The position numbers were made by a program, and so were the translations under genes. Positions 34,602 through 44,121 of a stretch of 64,000 nucleotides of DNA are shown in pieces (the first letter of the stretch is position 1; each line of letters begins with the position of its first letter). The notes under the pieces were generated by a model. The model was not told the DNA's origin. It searched no databases and worked only from the letters and a program-made list of their open reading frames with translations. The stretch is from NCBI GenBank assembly GCA_007859745.1, contig SMLU01000001.1, positions 1,116,001 to 1,180,000 of the forward strand, written 5' to 3'. The DNA is from Phycisphaerae bacterium RAS1. Lineage in GTDB: Bacteria > Planctomycetota > Phycisphaerae > UBA1845 > Fen-1342.

Positions 34602-36341
34602 ATGGCTCACAAGTTGACGCGCCTTTTTTGGCTACTCCCGGTGCTGGTTTCGCCGCTTCCTGCTCAGCCCCCGTTGGACGCGATTCCTGCCGGACCTGCG
34701 ATCTCGCTCGGAATCATCCGTGGCACGGTGGCCGTTGGCGCGAGTCCCGTGAGCAACGCGCGCGTAATGGTCTTTGTGCCTTCATTGGCCTATTTTCGTG
34801 AGGCCCGCACGAACGCGATCGGCCGGTACGCGATCAAAGGCGTGCCTTCGGGCGCTTATCGCCTTGGCGTGGCGGCGCGCGACTTCGACTATCAGGAAAT
34901 CGCAATTGAGATTTCGGGTGGCATACTGCAACGCGAGTTCACTCTCGCGCCGGAAACCGAACCGGGGCGCTGGGACGTCATCGGGAACACTGCGGGCGAG
35001 TTCTTCGACGCCAGCGACATCGGCATCCTGCTTGCCGACGGGCGGATCATGTACTGCCACGACACGATCACGCCTGTGATCTTCGACCCCGCGACCGGTC
35101 AGTCGTTCGTAGCGGCCGGATCGGACCTGCCACAGGGGTGCATGAACATCATGCTGCTGCCCGACGGACGCCCGATTTTCGTAGGTGGGCAGCCCGGCAG
35201 CGACCCTGGTCAGTTTCGCAATGCCGTGCGATATGTGAAAGCATACAACCCCGTCGCCGACACATGGGAGCGATTCGCCGATCTGCTCAACCCCACCGGG
35301 CGCTGGTACCCCGGCATGGCGCGCCTGGCTGACGGATCGCTACTAGCGATGGGCGGCGGCACGCGGCCAAACGCGGTTCGCACCGCCACGTGTGAACGGC
35401 TCAACCTCGCGACGATGACGTGGTCGTGGACCGGTTCGATGATCAACCCGTCGGAGTTTTCGCCGTGCGCGCTGCTCTACACCGGTGAAGTGCTGGCGAC
35501 GTGGAATCCGCCACAGCTCTACAACCCGACGACCGGAGAATGGAGGCTGACCGGCGCCTTCAACCAGCCGGTGCGCGGCTGGCCCGACCACTCCGACCAC
35601 TCGCTCATCGTGCTCGCGGACGGACGTGCCGCGGCCATCGGAATCGACCGTGCGAACGGCGGCGCCTATACGGTCATGAGCGAGATTTACGACCCGGCGA
35701 CGGAATCATGGTCGCTCGGTAGCAGCCCAGCGCTCCTGCGCGAGAAGTCGGAGGTCGTGCCGCTCCCCGACGGGCGCGTGCTCGTCGCGGCCGGGGACAC
35801 CGAGCTCGCCAACCCCGGCGTGCCGCACGTCAACGGCGTGGTGAAATGGACTGACTTGTATGAGCCCGCGACCGGTGTGTGGCGACGTATGGCCGACATG
35901 GGGCAGTTCCGTGAATACCACGCGGTAACCTTGCTGGTTCCTGACGGCCGCGTGCTGACCACCGGCGGCACCGTCATCGACTTCGGGAACCCGCCCAACT
36001 CGGCCGACGTGGAGGCATTCAGCCCGCCATACCTGTTCCGCGGCGTCCGTCCACAGATCGCGAATCTGTCTGACGCGGTCGTTGACCGCGGAAGCAATTT
36101 GACGCTGACCATCGTCCCAGCGATCCGACTTACCAGTGCGGTTCTCGTGGGGACGCAGGCGACCACTCATTGGGTGGACGCCGGTATTCCGCGCCGCGTC
36201 GTGCTGTCCGTGCAACAGTCTGGTGCCAATGCGAGCGTGACGCTGCCGACAGATCCGAATGTCCTGCCACTCGGGCACTACATGCTCTTCGCGATGGTGG
36301 ACGACAGTCCCTCGGTCGCGCGCATGATCGAGGTCCGCTGA
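34602..36341 (+). CDS. galactose-oxidase-like copper radical oxidase
   Basis: A signal peptide (residues 1-22) is followed by a small carboxypeptidase-regulatory-like beta domain (35-115), a kelch propeller and a C-terminal E-set domain (DUF1929). All five residues of a galactose/glyoxal oxidase copper site can be assigned: Cys180 (QGCMN), Tyr236 (RWYPG), Tyr439 and His440 (REYHAV) and His523 (TTHWVD). So a Cys-Tyr radical cofactor and oxidation of an alcohol or aldehyde with H2O2 production are likely. Repeated LADGR or LPDGR turns mark the kelch blades. AGGAGG precedes ATG 34602. It lies downstream of the CusBA genes, which fits a copper enzyme, but the substrate is unknown. Confidence 0.86.
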   Translation: MAHKLTRLFWLLPVLVSPLPAQPPLDAIPAGPAISLGIIRGTVAVGASPVSNARVMVFVPSLAYFREARTNAIGRYAIKGVPSGAYRLGVAARDFDYQEIAIEISGGILQREFTLAPETEPGRWDVIGNTAGEFFDASDIGILLADGRIMYCHDTITPVIFDPATGQSFVAAGSDLPQGCMNIMLLPDGRPIFVGGQPGSDPGQFRNAVRYVKAYNPVADTWERFADLLNPTGRWYPGMARLADGSLLAMGGGTRPNAVRTATCERLNLATMTWSWTGSMINPSEFSPCALLYTGEVLATWNPPQLYNPTTGEWRLTGAFNQPVRGWPDHSDHSLIVLADGRAAAIGIDRANGGAYTVMSEIYDPATESWSLGSSPALLREKSEVVPLPDGRVLVAAGDTELANPGVPHVNGVVKWTDLYEPATGVWRRMADMGQFREYHAVTLLVPDGRVLTTGGTVIDFGNPPNSADVEAFSPPYLFRGVRPQIANLSDAVVDRGSNLTLTIVPAIRLTSAVLVGTQATTHWVDAGIPRRVVLSVQQSGANASVTLPTDPNVLPLGHYMLFAMVDDSPSVARMIEVR

Positions 36342-36510
36342 CGGCCGGGTTGCGCTGCGGGCCGAGCGTGATCGCGCGGCGGAGTCGTGACGTGCCAGTC
36401 CACTTTCGCGACACTGAGCGCCAAAGTCACCGCAGGAGTCCATCACGATCCGTCCGGGCACGACGCTCGGATTCCGTTTTCCGTTTCAGAGGCTACTGTC
36501 ACTCATTCCG

Positions 36511-36530
36511 AGTGGGTCAAAAGTGGGTCA
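36511..36530 (+). repeat. candidate integrase arm-type sites before att-A
   Basis: Two copies of AGTGGGTCA with a period of 11 bases, about 130 bases upstream of att-A. The same arrangement with different words precedes att-B and att-C. Direct short repeats near an attachment core are the known form of arm-type sites for tyrosine recombinases such as lambda Int. Confidence 0.5.
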
Positions 36531-36657
36531 GTCGTCACGTGGAAGCCACTCGTTTTCAACTGTTCACGCACTTGTCAGCCACTTGTAAACCTCGTTTCGA
36601 CCCAGAAAATGCGGTGTAACCACCGCTGGGATAATGGTTTGCAAGCGGACGATCGAT

Positions 36658-36816
36658 TTCCCAAGCTGGACGTCGTGGGTTCGAATCCCATCGCCCGCTT
36701 TGATATAGTCCCATAGCCGATCGCGACTTGCGAACCGGCCCGCGTTGGGCTGTGCGGCTCGGGAAGCTCGAAAACGAGGGTAATTTACCCCCGACGTGCT
36801 TCCAGGAGCCGGCCAT
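36658..36816 (+). repeat. att-A: tRNA-Gly(CCC) 3' part plus integrase leader
   Basis: The first 50 bases read as the 3' part of tRNA-Gly(CCC): anticodon loop TTCCCAA, stem side GCTGG, T arm with TTCGAAT and acceptor side CGCCCGC plus T. The following 109 bases are a leader also found at att-C (55290-55448); by eye about nine of 159 positions differ between the two. At att-A the integrase start codon is changed (ATT instead of ATG) and the gene is gone. The 5' part of the tRNA is not present upstream, so this is an attachment-site remnant, not a working tRNA. Confidence 0.75.
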
Positions 36817-36953
36817 TAGTCCGCGCGTGAAAATCTGGGCGCGCAAACAGAATATCTGGGCGCGCCGAAACACAAGACCGTCCCCGGGTACCCCAGATCG
36901 CGGGTACGCGGAGGCGGTCCCTGAAATGCGACTTACGTCACTTCGAACGGCCG

Positions 36954-37271
36954 TCAAACGGCCGTCGATGCACCTCCCGTGTTAGGGCTAACAGGCTCCG
37001 AATTCCACTTCGCCGGCGTGTCCGGGCAGGCCGCCTCGGCCCGCCACAGGTAGCCTGTGCACCCGCTCACGCACGCCCCCAGCAGATCGCACACCAGCGC
37101 CCCGGCCACACCTGAGCTGCGGTCACACTCCAGGCACAGCGCCTCGCGCGCCCGATAGGCTGCGAGCCCCACACGCCCCACGCGCGTCGGCGACACGTGC
37201 ACCGGCGCTGGGGCCGGCGGCGGCCGCGAAGCGCCAACAACAAACAGCGATTGATTCGAGTAGGGATTCAC
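36954..37271 (-). CDS. small Cys-rich protein of the tail-like module
   Basis: The GTG start (37271) overlaps the stop of the larger upstream gene by 4 bases (GTGA), the coupling typical for phage genes. The 105-residue product has about ten Cys, mostly in residues 46-82 (CLECD, CDLLGACVSGC), and a Pro/Val-rich N-terminal part. No family is recognised. The open frame extending further upstream to 37484 is in a shadow of the neighbouring gene and is not used. Confidence 0.55.
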   Translation of the reverse strand: MNPYSNQSLFVVGASRPPPAPAPVHVSPTRVGRVGLAAYRAREALCLECDRSSGVAGALVCDLLGACVSGCTGYLWRAEAACPDTPAKWNSEPVSPNTGGASTAV

Positions 37272-38704
37272 GGCCTCACCCGATCGCGCACCACGATCCC
37301 GCACAAGGGCACGACGAAGTAATCCAGCATCGACACCGTCGTCTCGCACTCCCCCGTCCCGCGGTAAGCCACCTGCTGCCCCGGAATGCAATCGGGCGGA
37401 ACGATGTCCGGCCGGCAGCAGCGCGGCTGGAACGGCCCGCCGCAGTCTGGTGGATTGGCACAGCGCGCCCTGCGCCGATAACACTCACAGCGCGCATCGC
37501 CGCCGATCAGTTCGTCGCACGGATCAGGCGGCTGCACGCCAGGCGGCGGATCGTCCGGCGGCTGGGGCGGCGGAATATCCGGGTCCGGATTCGGCGGCGG
37601 CCCGTCATCATCGTCATCGCAGACGCACGTCGTCTGCTCGATGATCCGCGTCTCGTGCGTCGACGCCTGCGGCGCAGCATCAGCCGACGACTCATAAGTC
37701 GCCGACACGCCGCCCACGCCGTCGCCAAAGACCGCGGCAGGTTGGTCGGCCACATAGGCCGTGTTCTGGTATCCGATCTCCGCGATCGTCGTCGTCGGCA
37801 GATGGTCATATCGATTCGCTGCGCACTGAAACGTCCCCAGCGGGCAGTCCCCGAGTGATACAAGCACCGGATTCACTTCGCCCACCCGGCTCTCTGACCG
37901 CGTCGGCACATCAATGACTACCCAGCAGTACAGCGGCGGCGCGCCTCCGCCCGGCGGAAAAAGATGCTCCGCGTCCCAACTGTCCTCCGCGGCGAAAGCC
38001 ACGCGCCCGAAATACACCCGTGCCGTCCCGACCCATTGCACGTGCGTCAGCCATTCGGCCAGCGTGCTTGGGAATTCGCCCTCCACGCTCACCGCCCACG
38101 GCGCGTGCCAGGTCGCGTCATCCCACGTGCCGCTCTGCCACTCGCCCAGGTCGCTCCCGCACGGCGGCCACTCGTGGTAGCACAGGGTCTGCACGAAGCA
38201 GTAGTAAAACGTGAAGGGCGGCGGCGGCGGCGTGTAGCACTGCACGTCGCCACAGTTGACCAACGGCAAGCGCTCCCAGATTTTCGGCAGGACGCCGATG
38301 TCGAATTCTTCCCACGCATACGCGCTGTCCGCGCCCCAAGCCTGCCCCGGCGGGAGCTGAATCGGCGGCGTCTGCGGCGGCGCCCCGCGCACAAACCGAA
38401 AGGTCCGCTGCCCGCCCAGGTATTGAATCGGGAAGCTCGTCTGCGGCACAAACCAGTGCGCCGAGTTCTCGTCGCCGCTGTAGCGGTGCACCTGCACGTA
38501 GTGGGGCGGCAGATTGATATCGACGATGTTGGCGACGTCCGCCCGGCGATGCCGCCCCGGCAGCGTCACGCCGCCGCCAATATCAATGTAGTCCACGCAC
38601 GCCGGGCAGCACGCCGCGCTCCCGTCGGCGACCCCCTGGCCGCCGTCGGCCGTCGTCATCACGACGCGCCCGCCATCCGCTCCCAGCACGCGCTCGCCGC
38701 TCAT
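37268..38704 (-). CDS. Cys/Pro-rich virion-like protein
   Basis: A 478-residue product starting at ATG 38704, which overlaps the previous gene by 4 bases (ATGA). It begins with a Gly-rich segment with CCPAC near residue 33. The middle part is rich in Trp and aromatic residues and the Pro-rich linker near residues 375-400 has DDDDDGPPPNPDPDIPPP. About ten Cys are in the last 85 residues. The position next to tail-fibre-like genes suggests an accessory surface protein of a phage-like particle. No named family. Confidence 0.6.
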   Translation of the reverse strand: MSGERVLGADGGRVVMTTADGGQGVADGSAACCPACVDYIDIGGGVTLPGRHRRADVANIVDINLPPHYVQVHRYSGDENSAHWFVPQTSFPIQYLGGQRTFRFVRGAPPQTPPIQLPPGQAWGADSAYAWEEFDIGVLPKIWERLPLVNCGDVQCYTPPPPPFTFYYCFVQTLCYHEWPPCGSDLGEWQSGTWDDATWHAPWAVSVEGEFPSTLAEWLTHVQWVGTARVYFGRVAFAAEDSWDAEHLFPPGGGAPPLYCWVVIDVPTRSESRVGEVNPVLVSLGDCPLGTFQCAANRYDHLPTTTIAEIGYQNTAYVADQPAAVFGDGVGGVSATYESSADAAPQASTHETRIIEQTTCVCDDDDDGPPPNPDPDIPPPQPPDDPPPGVQPPDPCDELIGGDARCECYRRRARCANPPDCGGPFQPRCCRPDIVPPDCIPGQQVAYRGTGECETTVSMLDYFVVPLCGIVVRDRVRP

Positions 38705-39144
38705 GCGCCCGCCCCCTGTGTGCACGGCGTGACCGCCTCAATCTCGCCATAGGCCTGCAGCAGCACCGCCACGGGATCAGGAATGCTCTGGGTCGCCGGC
38801 GGCTGATACACCAGGGCAAGGCTCCCCAGCGGCGCCGCCACATAGCGCCCCACGGCCGTGCGCGCCCTGGCCGGCGTCGCCCCAGCCAGGATGCGCCCGC
38901 TCACGTCGCCGTTGATCGTGCTCCCCACGCGCCACACGTCATACACGAAGCCGCACGCCGTCACCTGCGAGCCTTCGTTCCCGGCCACGTTGCCGATCAC
39001 CGCCACATAGAGCTGCAAGGCGGCCGCCTGCCCGGCGCTCGCTGGTTGCAGCGGCACATCGTCCGCCCGCTCCATCCAGCGGATCGAATCCAGCACGGAG
39101 CGTTGATTGGCCACAAAACGCGACAGGGTTTCTGGATTCCACAT
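38701..39144 (-). CDS. hypothetical protein of the tail-like module
   Basis: 147 residues from ATG 39144. The sequence is Ala-rich and looks like a compact alpha/beta protein with two Cys, with no recognised family. It is packed between neighbours with a 4-base overlap downstream and a 1-base gap upstream, so it belongs to the same phage-like operon. Confidence 0.6.
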   Translation of the reverse strand: MWNPETLSRFVANQRSVLDSIRWMERADDVPLQPASAGQAAALQLYVAVIGNVAGNEGSQVTACGFVYDVWRVGSTINGDVSGRILAGATPARARTAVGRYVAAPLGSLALVYQPPATQSIPDPVAVLLQAYGEIEAVTPCTQGAGA

Positions 39145-39145
39145 G

Positions 39146-39808
39146 CTACGCACCCTCCGCGATCAAGCCGACGATCGCCGGTGGCGCGCCGCCTGGCGCG
39201 TGCACGAACGGACAATGGCTTTTCTCGACGACCGAGTAGCTTCCCGATGGGCACAGCCCGATCCGCGGAATCAGGCTGAGGACGCCGCCCGCCGTCACCG
39301 CCCGCACGCTGTAGTGTCGCACTTCATCGGCGCTCAGCGCCGCCCCCACCCAGCGAAACACTCTCTGCCCCTCGTAGTAGGGCGCCTCCGCCACGGCCGA
39401 CGCGAAGCTGATTTCATCGTCTCCGGCGGCCGCGTAGATGCGGAAGGCCGCCGGCCGCGCCTGCTCGCCCGCCGCGGAGTAGGCCCACGTCAACATCGGC
39501 CGATTGCCGGAGAGGAGCTGCGCGTCCAGCCCGCTCGGCGTCGCCGGCATCAGCCCGACCAGCGCCCCGCCCGCGTAGACGCGCGTGACAATCTCCAGTG
39601 GATCAATCGCCGCCCGCTTCCCGCCGGCCGTTTCCGCCACCACGGCGTAGTGATAAATCGCGTCGCCCGCGTGCGGCGTTCCGCCATCCTCCGCGATCGT
39701 CGTCGCGTCGGCCGCGGCCGTTCCGACTTCATCGGCCGGGCGCGCCGCAGACGGCAGCGGCAGCCGCTCACCTTCCCATCGCAACAGAATGTGTCCCGCG
39801 CTGGGCAT
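39146..39808 (-). CDS. hypothetical structural protein of the tail-like module
   Basis: 220 residues with two fibronectin-like or beta-sandwich-like stretches (IYHYAVVAETAGGKRAA near 51-67; VRHYSVRAVTAGGVLS near 161-176). Such repeats are common in phage tail proteins that reach outside. It is directly upstream of the short genes at the end of the operon and 4 bases downstream of the fibre-like gene. No named family. Confidence 0.62.
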   Translation of the reverse strand: MPSAGHILLRWEGERLPLPSAARPADEVGTAAADATTIAEDGGTPHAGDAIYHYAVVAETAGGKRAAIDPLEIVTRVYAGGALVGLMPATPSGLDAQLLSGNRPMLTWAYSAAGEQARPAAFRIYAAAGDDEISFASAVAEAPYYEGQRVFRWVGAALSADEVRHYSVRAVTAGGVLSLIPRIGLCPSGSYSVVEKSHCPFVHAPGGAPPAIVGLIAEGA

Positions 39809-39812
39809 CGAT

Positions 39813-41075
39813 CTATGCCTTCACGAAAACGCCGACCACCTGGCAGTTGTAGTGCCGCCCGCCGCGCGTGCTCCGCAGTCCGACGTACACGGTGCCATTC
39901 ACGCCGGCGTGAGACAGTGCAACGTCAATCGATCCGCCCGAGTCGGCCCGGTAGCGAGCCTCCTTGTTGCTGGTGACCCAGTTCGCAAATGTCCCAGCGC
40001 TGGGCGTGTTCGACAGCGTCGCCGTAGCGTGCGTCGCCGCCAGCGCCGCGTCCGCGTACACGCCCACCTCGATCAGGTCGTCATCCGCCAGCGCAGCGCC
40101 GGCCAGGTCCTTCAGCCGCACCTGCACCGTCTTGGTGTCGTCCGCCGACGACAGGCTGTTCACGGTGGCGTAGGGCACGTCGCCCTGCACGGCCGCCGAC
40201 AGCTTCGCCGCGGTGACACCGCCGTCCTTCACGCGCAGCGCGTCGCTGTTGATCTCCACCGTCGCACTGTCCACGTTCACGACCAGCGCGCCGCTGGAGT
40301 GCGACAGGCCGTCGCCGGCGACGGCCGCCGCCACCTTGGCCGCACCGTTGCTGTCCACCATCGTTGTGCCGCTGATCTTCAGTGCCAGCGCATTGATCGT
40401 CGCCAGCGTCAGCGCCGTGTCCTTCGCCAAGAAATCAAACAGCTCGCTGGCTTCGGTCCAGCGCATGTACCATTTCTCGCCCGCGCCGCCTGTCCCGCGG
40501 TTGCCCTTCACTCCGGATGTCGCCGCCGGCGCCCCCGCGTTGTCCTGGTCAAGGACGAACGTCGTCGCGTCCGTCCCGCTCACCGCCGCACCGCTCGCCA
40601 CCAGCCAGCATTTCAGCAGATTCGAGTAGTCGCGGATCTCCGTCACGACGCCGGAGGCCGCGATCACCCGGCAGATCGGCACAAACGTATGCGGCGTGCC
40701 CGGCCAGGCAGCGCCCTTCGCCAGCCCGTTCGTGGCCGTGTCGATCCATACGTAGCGCGTCGCGTTGTCATCCGCCGCAAACGAAGCGCTGCCCGCGAAC
40801 CACACGTCGCTGTTGTCGCTCTTGCGATACGCCCCGGGATTGACGGCGATGTTCAACCCGCTGACGTGCTCTGCCCGGAGCTGCATCAGGAACGCCCACA
40901 TGCGCTCGAACAAGAGCTGCATCTCGCGCAGCCGCTGGGCGCGGTTCGTCGTCGCGGTCTTCGGCGTCAGGCTGTAATCGTCGAACACCTGCCCGCCGGC
41001 GTGCGTTGCGCCGCTCCTGCCTTCGGCTGTGGTGTTGTCCAGCTTGGCTGGCGTATAGGCGATCGTGTCCGGCAT
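39813..41075 (-). CDS. tail-fibre-like phage protein
   Basis: A 420-residue product with features of phage tail fibre or baseplate proteins. It starts with a short N-terminal part including LREMQLLFERMWAFLMQ, a region with FVPICRVIAASGVVTEIRD and, from about residue 200, long low-complexity beta repeats with Ala, Gly and Asp (ALKISGTTMVDSNGAAKVAA; AVAGDGLSHSSGALVVNVD). The end contains SIDVALSHAGVNGTVYVGL. Its start overlaps the stop of the gene upstream. The best guess is a host-recognition fibre of a phage-like particle. Confidence 0.65.
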   Translation of the reverse strand: MPDTIAYTPAKLDNTTAEGRSGATHAGGQVFDDYSLTPKTATTNRAQRLREMQLLFERMWAFLMQLRAEHVSGLNIAVNPGAYRKSDNSDVWFAGSASFAADDNATRYVWIDTATNGLAKGAAWPGTPHTFVPICRVIAASGVVTEIRDYSNLLKCWLVASGAAVSGTDATTFVLDQDNAGAPAATSGVKGNRGTGGAGEKWYMRWTEASELFDFLAKDTALTLATINALALKISGTTMVDSNGAAKVAAAVAGDGLSHSSGALVVNVDSATVEINSDALRVKDGGVTAAKLSAAVQGDVPYATVNSLSSADDTKTVQVRLKDLAGAALADDDLIEVGVYADAALAATHATATLSNTPSAGTFANWVTSNKEARYRADSGGSIDVALSHAGVNGTVYVGLRSTRGGRHYNCQVVGVFVKA

Positions 41076-41464
41076 TACTCAAAACCTCCTGGCGTGAACG
41101 TGAACCCCAGCACGCCGCCCGCGCCGGCGGCCGCCACCGCCCGCACGTTCCGCGCGCCGAACGGCTCGCTGTCCACGCTGATTTCGGTCCACTCCGTCGG
41201 CTCGGTCGCCGCGCCCGTCTCCGCGTCGATCGTTCGCGCGCCGAATCGCTTGACGCCGTAAACGTAGGGCCGCGTCCGCAGCGGGATGGCCGAGAATTCG
41301 CCCGGCGATCGCTCCGGGTTGTCGGCCGCGGCCAGCTCTCCGGCCGTGATCCGCACCCGCCCGCCAGGCTCCGCGCCGTGCGTCTGCTCCACCAGCTCGA
41401 CAATTGTGCCGGCCGCAGTCTGCTGCGTCGGCACCCAGATCACTAGCTCTTGGGGCACGCGCAC
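41075..41464 (-). CDS. hypothetical protein of the tail-like module
   Basis: 129 residues without a recognised family. The sequence starts MRVPQELVIWVP and looks like a small beta-rich protein. Stop and next start overlap (TAATG type), so it is co-translated with the fibre-like gene. Likely a small structural part of the particle. Confidence 0.6.
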   Translation of the reverse strand: MRVPQELVIWVPTQQTAAGTIVELVEQTHGAEPGGRVRITAGELAAADNPERSPGEFSAIPLRTRPYVYGVKRFGARTIDAETGAATEPTEWTEISVDSEPFGARNVRAVAAAGAGGVLGFTFTPGGFE

Positions 41465-41490
41465 GACTCCACTGTGGTTCGCATTTGCAT

Positions 41491-44094
41491 TTACCCTCTC
41501 ACGCTCACCCGGAAATTCGGGTCTTCCAGTTGCAATGTCGTCCCGATCGCCGCCCCCTGTCCCTCGGCGCCCTGGCTGTACGTGTACGTCACGCCCGCCA
41601 CGATCGCCCCGCTGTCTTCCCGATTGGCCCGTAATGGCACGTCGAACGGCCTTCGATCGTTTCCCTCCTCAGCCTTCAGCATCGTGACCAGGTCGCCCGG
41701 CCGATAGCCCTCCGGCGCCGGCTGCGGAGTTCCGCCGCCGTCATCCGACATGCGCGTCTGCCCGAAAACCAGTTCCGGCAGGCTGAACGTGCCCACGTGC
41801 CGCACCCGGTCCAGGCGCCGCACGAGCTGCACCGCGTGCGCCTGCGCCGCCCCATGGTCCAGCCGCTGCTCGGTCGGCAGCGGCCGCCCCTTGAACTGGC
41901 TGTTCCCGCCCGTGAACCCGGCCACGAACCCCGGCGGATTATCGTCCCGGAAATTACAATGCAGGTCCTCGCGCCGCACCACCAGCAGGCTCCGCTCCCG
42001 CGCGCTCAGCGACCCGTCCGCGATCGAGATCGGCAGCGTGTCCAGCGCCGCGTCGCCCGTCAGCCCCGCCGTCACGCGCACGCGCAGCTTGCCGCGGATG
42101 TACGCCTCCGGGAACGTCATCACCGTCGACGGATCAACCGGCCGCTTGTCCGTGATGTCGCGCAGGCTCTTGATGTCCACCAGCACCCGCGCGTCCCAGC
42201 GCATCACTTTCACGTCGCCCGCCACCTGGAACCACGACGACGCCGGCGTCGGGTTGACGCCGTTCGGATCGCCTGCGAACGACAGCTCGACGATCGGCGG
42301 CGACTCCTGTCCCTTGGCGTCCTGCGTCACGCGCGGCTCAAACGGCCGCGGGATCGGCGCCGTCTGGCCGCGTTGATAAAAGTCGCCTTCGTCCGCTCGA
42401 AACATCTCTCCCGCCAGCACGTCCGCCAGGTCGAACAGCCGGTACTGGTCCGCCGCGTCCCCCTCCGGCACGAACGGATAGCCTTTGAACGGCCCATATT
42501 GCCGCCCCAACCCGCGCAGCGCTCCGTGCGTGTTCAGCGCCCACAGCCGCCCCACGAGCTGGTACTGGCTGTCGGGCCCGCCGAATCGGAAGTCCGCCCC
42601 TTCGCTGGAGTATCGCGAATAAAACTGCCCGCCCACGATGTTCGACGCGTCCACCGCCGTCTGCACCTGCCCCGCGTTGCTCACGTCCACGTCCCAGTTG
42701 TCGTCGATCTTCCACGCCGGCAGCAGCTCCACCGTCACCTCGTATTTGAAGCCCGCGCCCACCTCGCGCACGCTGTTGTTGCAGCGCTCGTAGTCCACCC
42801 CCACGTCGAAGGCGTTCACGTTGGCTTGTGCCCGCACCGCCGACCAGGTCTTGTCATTCGTGCGAAAGTGCGGCGACGCCTGCGCCAAGGTCAACCGCCG
42901 CGTGTCCGGCGCGTCCGGCAGAAAGAAGCGCAGCCCCCACATCACTTCGTTGCCGATCGCCCGCGGCTCCCAGCAGTAGCCGATCCCCGCCGACATGCAC
43001 ACGTAGTCCAGGGCGTCCAGCCAGCTCAGCCGCTCCAGCACCAGCGAGTTGGGCTTCGCCAATAGCGCCCGCTCCCAGGCGTTCGAGAGCGCCGTCCCCG
43101 CCGCCTCCGGCTCGATCAGCAGCAGGTTGCTCCGCGTCTGCCCCTCGCCCACCGGCCGCGCTTCGTCCGCCGCGTCTCCCTCGCCGCTGATGATCGACAT
43201 CAGATTCCAATCGTGCAACCGGTGCAGCGTCATGTGCGGCTCGATCGTCGGCTGCCCGTCGCCGTCCACCGCTCCTTCCGTCCAGCGCGCCCAGAACAGC
43301 AGCCATGCCAGCAGCCGTGCGTAGCTCCAACTCCTGCTTTCCGCCGTCCGCGCCCCCCAGAACAGCGGCACGCGCAGCTTGATATCGGAGAGCAGCGGCG
43401 ACCAGGCGATCCCGGCGTCATGGCTCGCGTTCGTGAACTTCGCAAGCCGCGCCCAGCAGTTCCCATTCCCGAACGGATTGAACACGCACACCTGCGACAG
43501 CGCTGTCTTCAGCTCCGGGTTGAAGATGTCCCCCGCGCCGGGGTTCTCGGCCAGCGTCTTATTGCGGATCCACGTCTGCCCGACCAGCTTGTAGCGCGCC
43601 TCCTTGTCCAGCACGTCCGCCACGTGCACCAGCGCGATCGCCGCCTGGTAGCCCGCCGCGCCGTTTCGCCGCACGCCGCGCACGAAGCCGCGCATCAGCT
43701 CAAAGTCCTGCTCCGGGCTTTCCCGCGCTGTGCGGACTCGCACGACGCTGTCGTCCGCCAGCGCCTCGTGCAGCGGCTGGTAGGAGGGCGCCGCCTCCGT
43801 TCCGTTGTTCACCAGGAACCCGCCGCCCTGGGCCGTGTCGTCATGCCACAGTTCCGCGGCCGACAGCCGCACAGCCAGCTCCGCGTTCGGCAGGCTGTTG
43901 ACCCGATGCGCCACGCCCAGCGCCTGCCCCAGCCAGCCGATCGTCCGCGGGTTTCCCGGCTGCCCCGGCGGCGGCATCAGCTCGACCACGATCGGATCGA
44001 CCAGCGTCGGATCGGAGCGCAGCTCCGTCCCGCCGACGCCCGTCGTCAGCCGCGCGTCTTCCGTCGTCCCGGTCTGTCCCGTCAGCGTCGCCAT
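41491..44094 (-). CDS. large tail/baseplate-like structural protein
   Basis: 867 residues from ATG 44094 (GTG/ATG upstream starts are possible). The protein has an N-terminal part resembling phage baseplate or tail-associated proteins that assemble several beta domains, Trp-rich central parts (residues 230-300) and a long C-terminal beta region. No specific domain can be named. It is the largest gene of the module, directly followed by fibre-like genes, the place where baseplate or tail-tip genes sit in phage tail operons. Confidence 0.6.
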   Translation of the reverse strand: MATLTGQTGTTEDARLTTGVGGTELRSDPTLVDPIVVELMPPPGQPGNPRTIGWLGQALGVAHRVNSLPNAELAVRLSAAELWHDDTAQGGGFLVNNGTEAAPSYQPLHEALADDSVVRVRTARESPEQDFELMRGFVRGVRRNGAAGYQAAIALVHVADVLDKEARYKLVGQTWIRNKTLAENPGAGDIFNPELKTALSQVCVFNPFGNGNCWARLAKFTNASHDAGIAWSPLLSDIKLRVPLFWGARTAESRSWSYARLLAWLLFWARWTEGAVDGDGQPTIEPHMTLHRLHDWNLMSIISGEGDAADEARPVGEGQTRSNLLLIEPEAAGTALSNAWERALLAKPNSLVLERLSWLDALDYVCMSAGIGYCWEPRAIGNEVMWGLRFFLPDAPDTRRLTLAQASPHFRTNDKTWSAVRAQANVNAFDVGVDYERCNNSVREVGAGFKYEVTVELLPAWKIDDNWDVDVSNAGQVQTAVDASNIVGGQFYSRYSSEGADFRFGGPDSQYQLVGRLWALNTHGALRGLGRQYGPFKGYPFVPEGDAADQYRLFDLADVLAGEMFRADEGDFYQRGQTAPIPRPFEPRVTQDAKGQESPPIVELSFAGDPNGVNPTPASSWFQVAGDVKVMRWDARVLVDIKSLRDITDKRPVDPSTVMTFPEAYIRGKLRVRVTAGLTGDAALDTLPISIADGSLSARERSLLVVRREDLHCNFRDDNPPGFVAGFTGGNSQFKGRPLPTEQRLDHGAAQAHAVQLVRRLDRVRHVGTFSLPELVFGQTRMSDDGGGTPQPAPEGYRPGDLVTMLKAEEGNDRRPFDVPLRANREDSGAIVAGVTYTYSQGAEGQGAAIGTTLQLEDPNFRVSVRG

Positions 44095-44121
44095 CGTCAC
44101 TCTCATCCACAATGCAAAACA

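Larger units (their letters stand above)
36342..36953. other. intergenic region with att-A and arm-like repeats
   Basis: 612 bases without a complete gene. It holds the direct pair AGTGGGTCA at 36511-36519 and 36522-36530, the motif CCACTTGTAAACCTCGTTT at 36579-36597 (19 of 20 bases or better also present near att-C at 55211-55229), and att-A. After att-A only the first bases of an integrase leader remain. Confidence 0.6.

Noticed and set aside
36620-36705. Complete tRNA at att-A
   Set aside because: Only the part from the anticodon loop to the 3' end fits tRNA-Gly(CCC). The upstream bases do not form an acceptor or D stem, so it is an attachment-site fragment.
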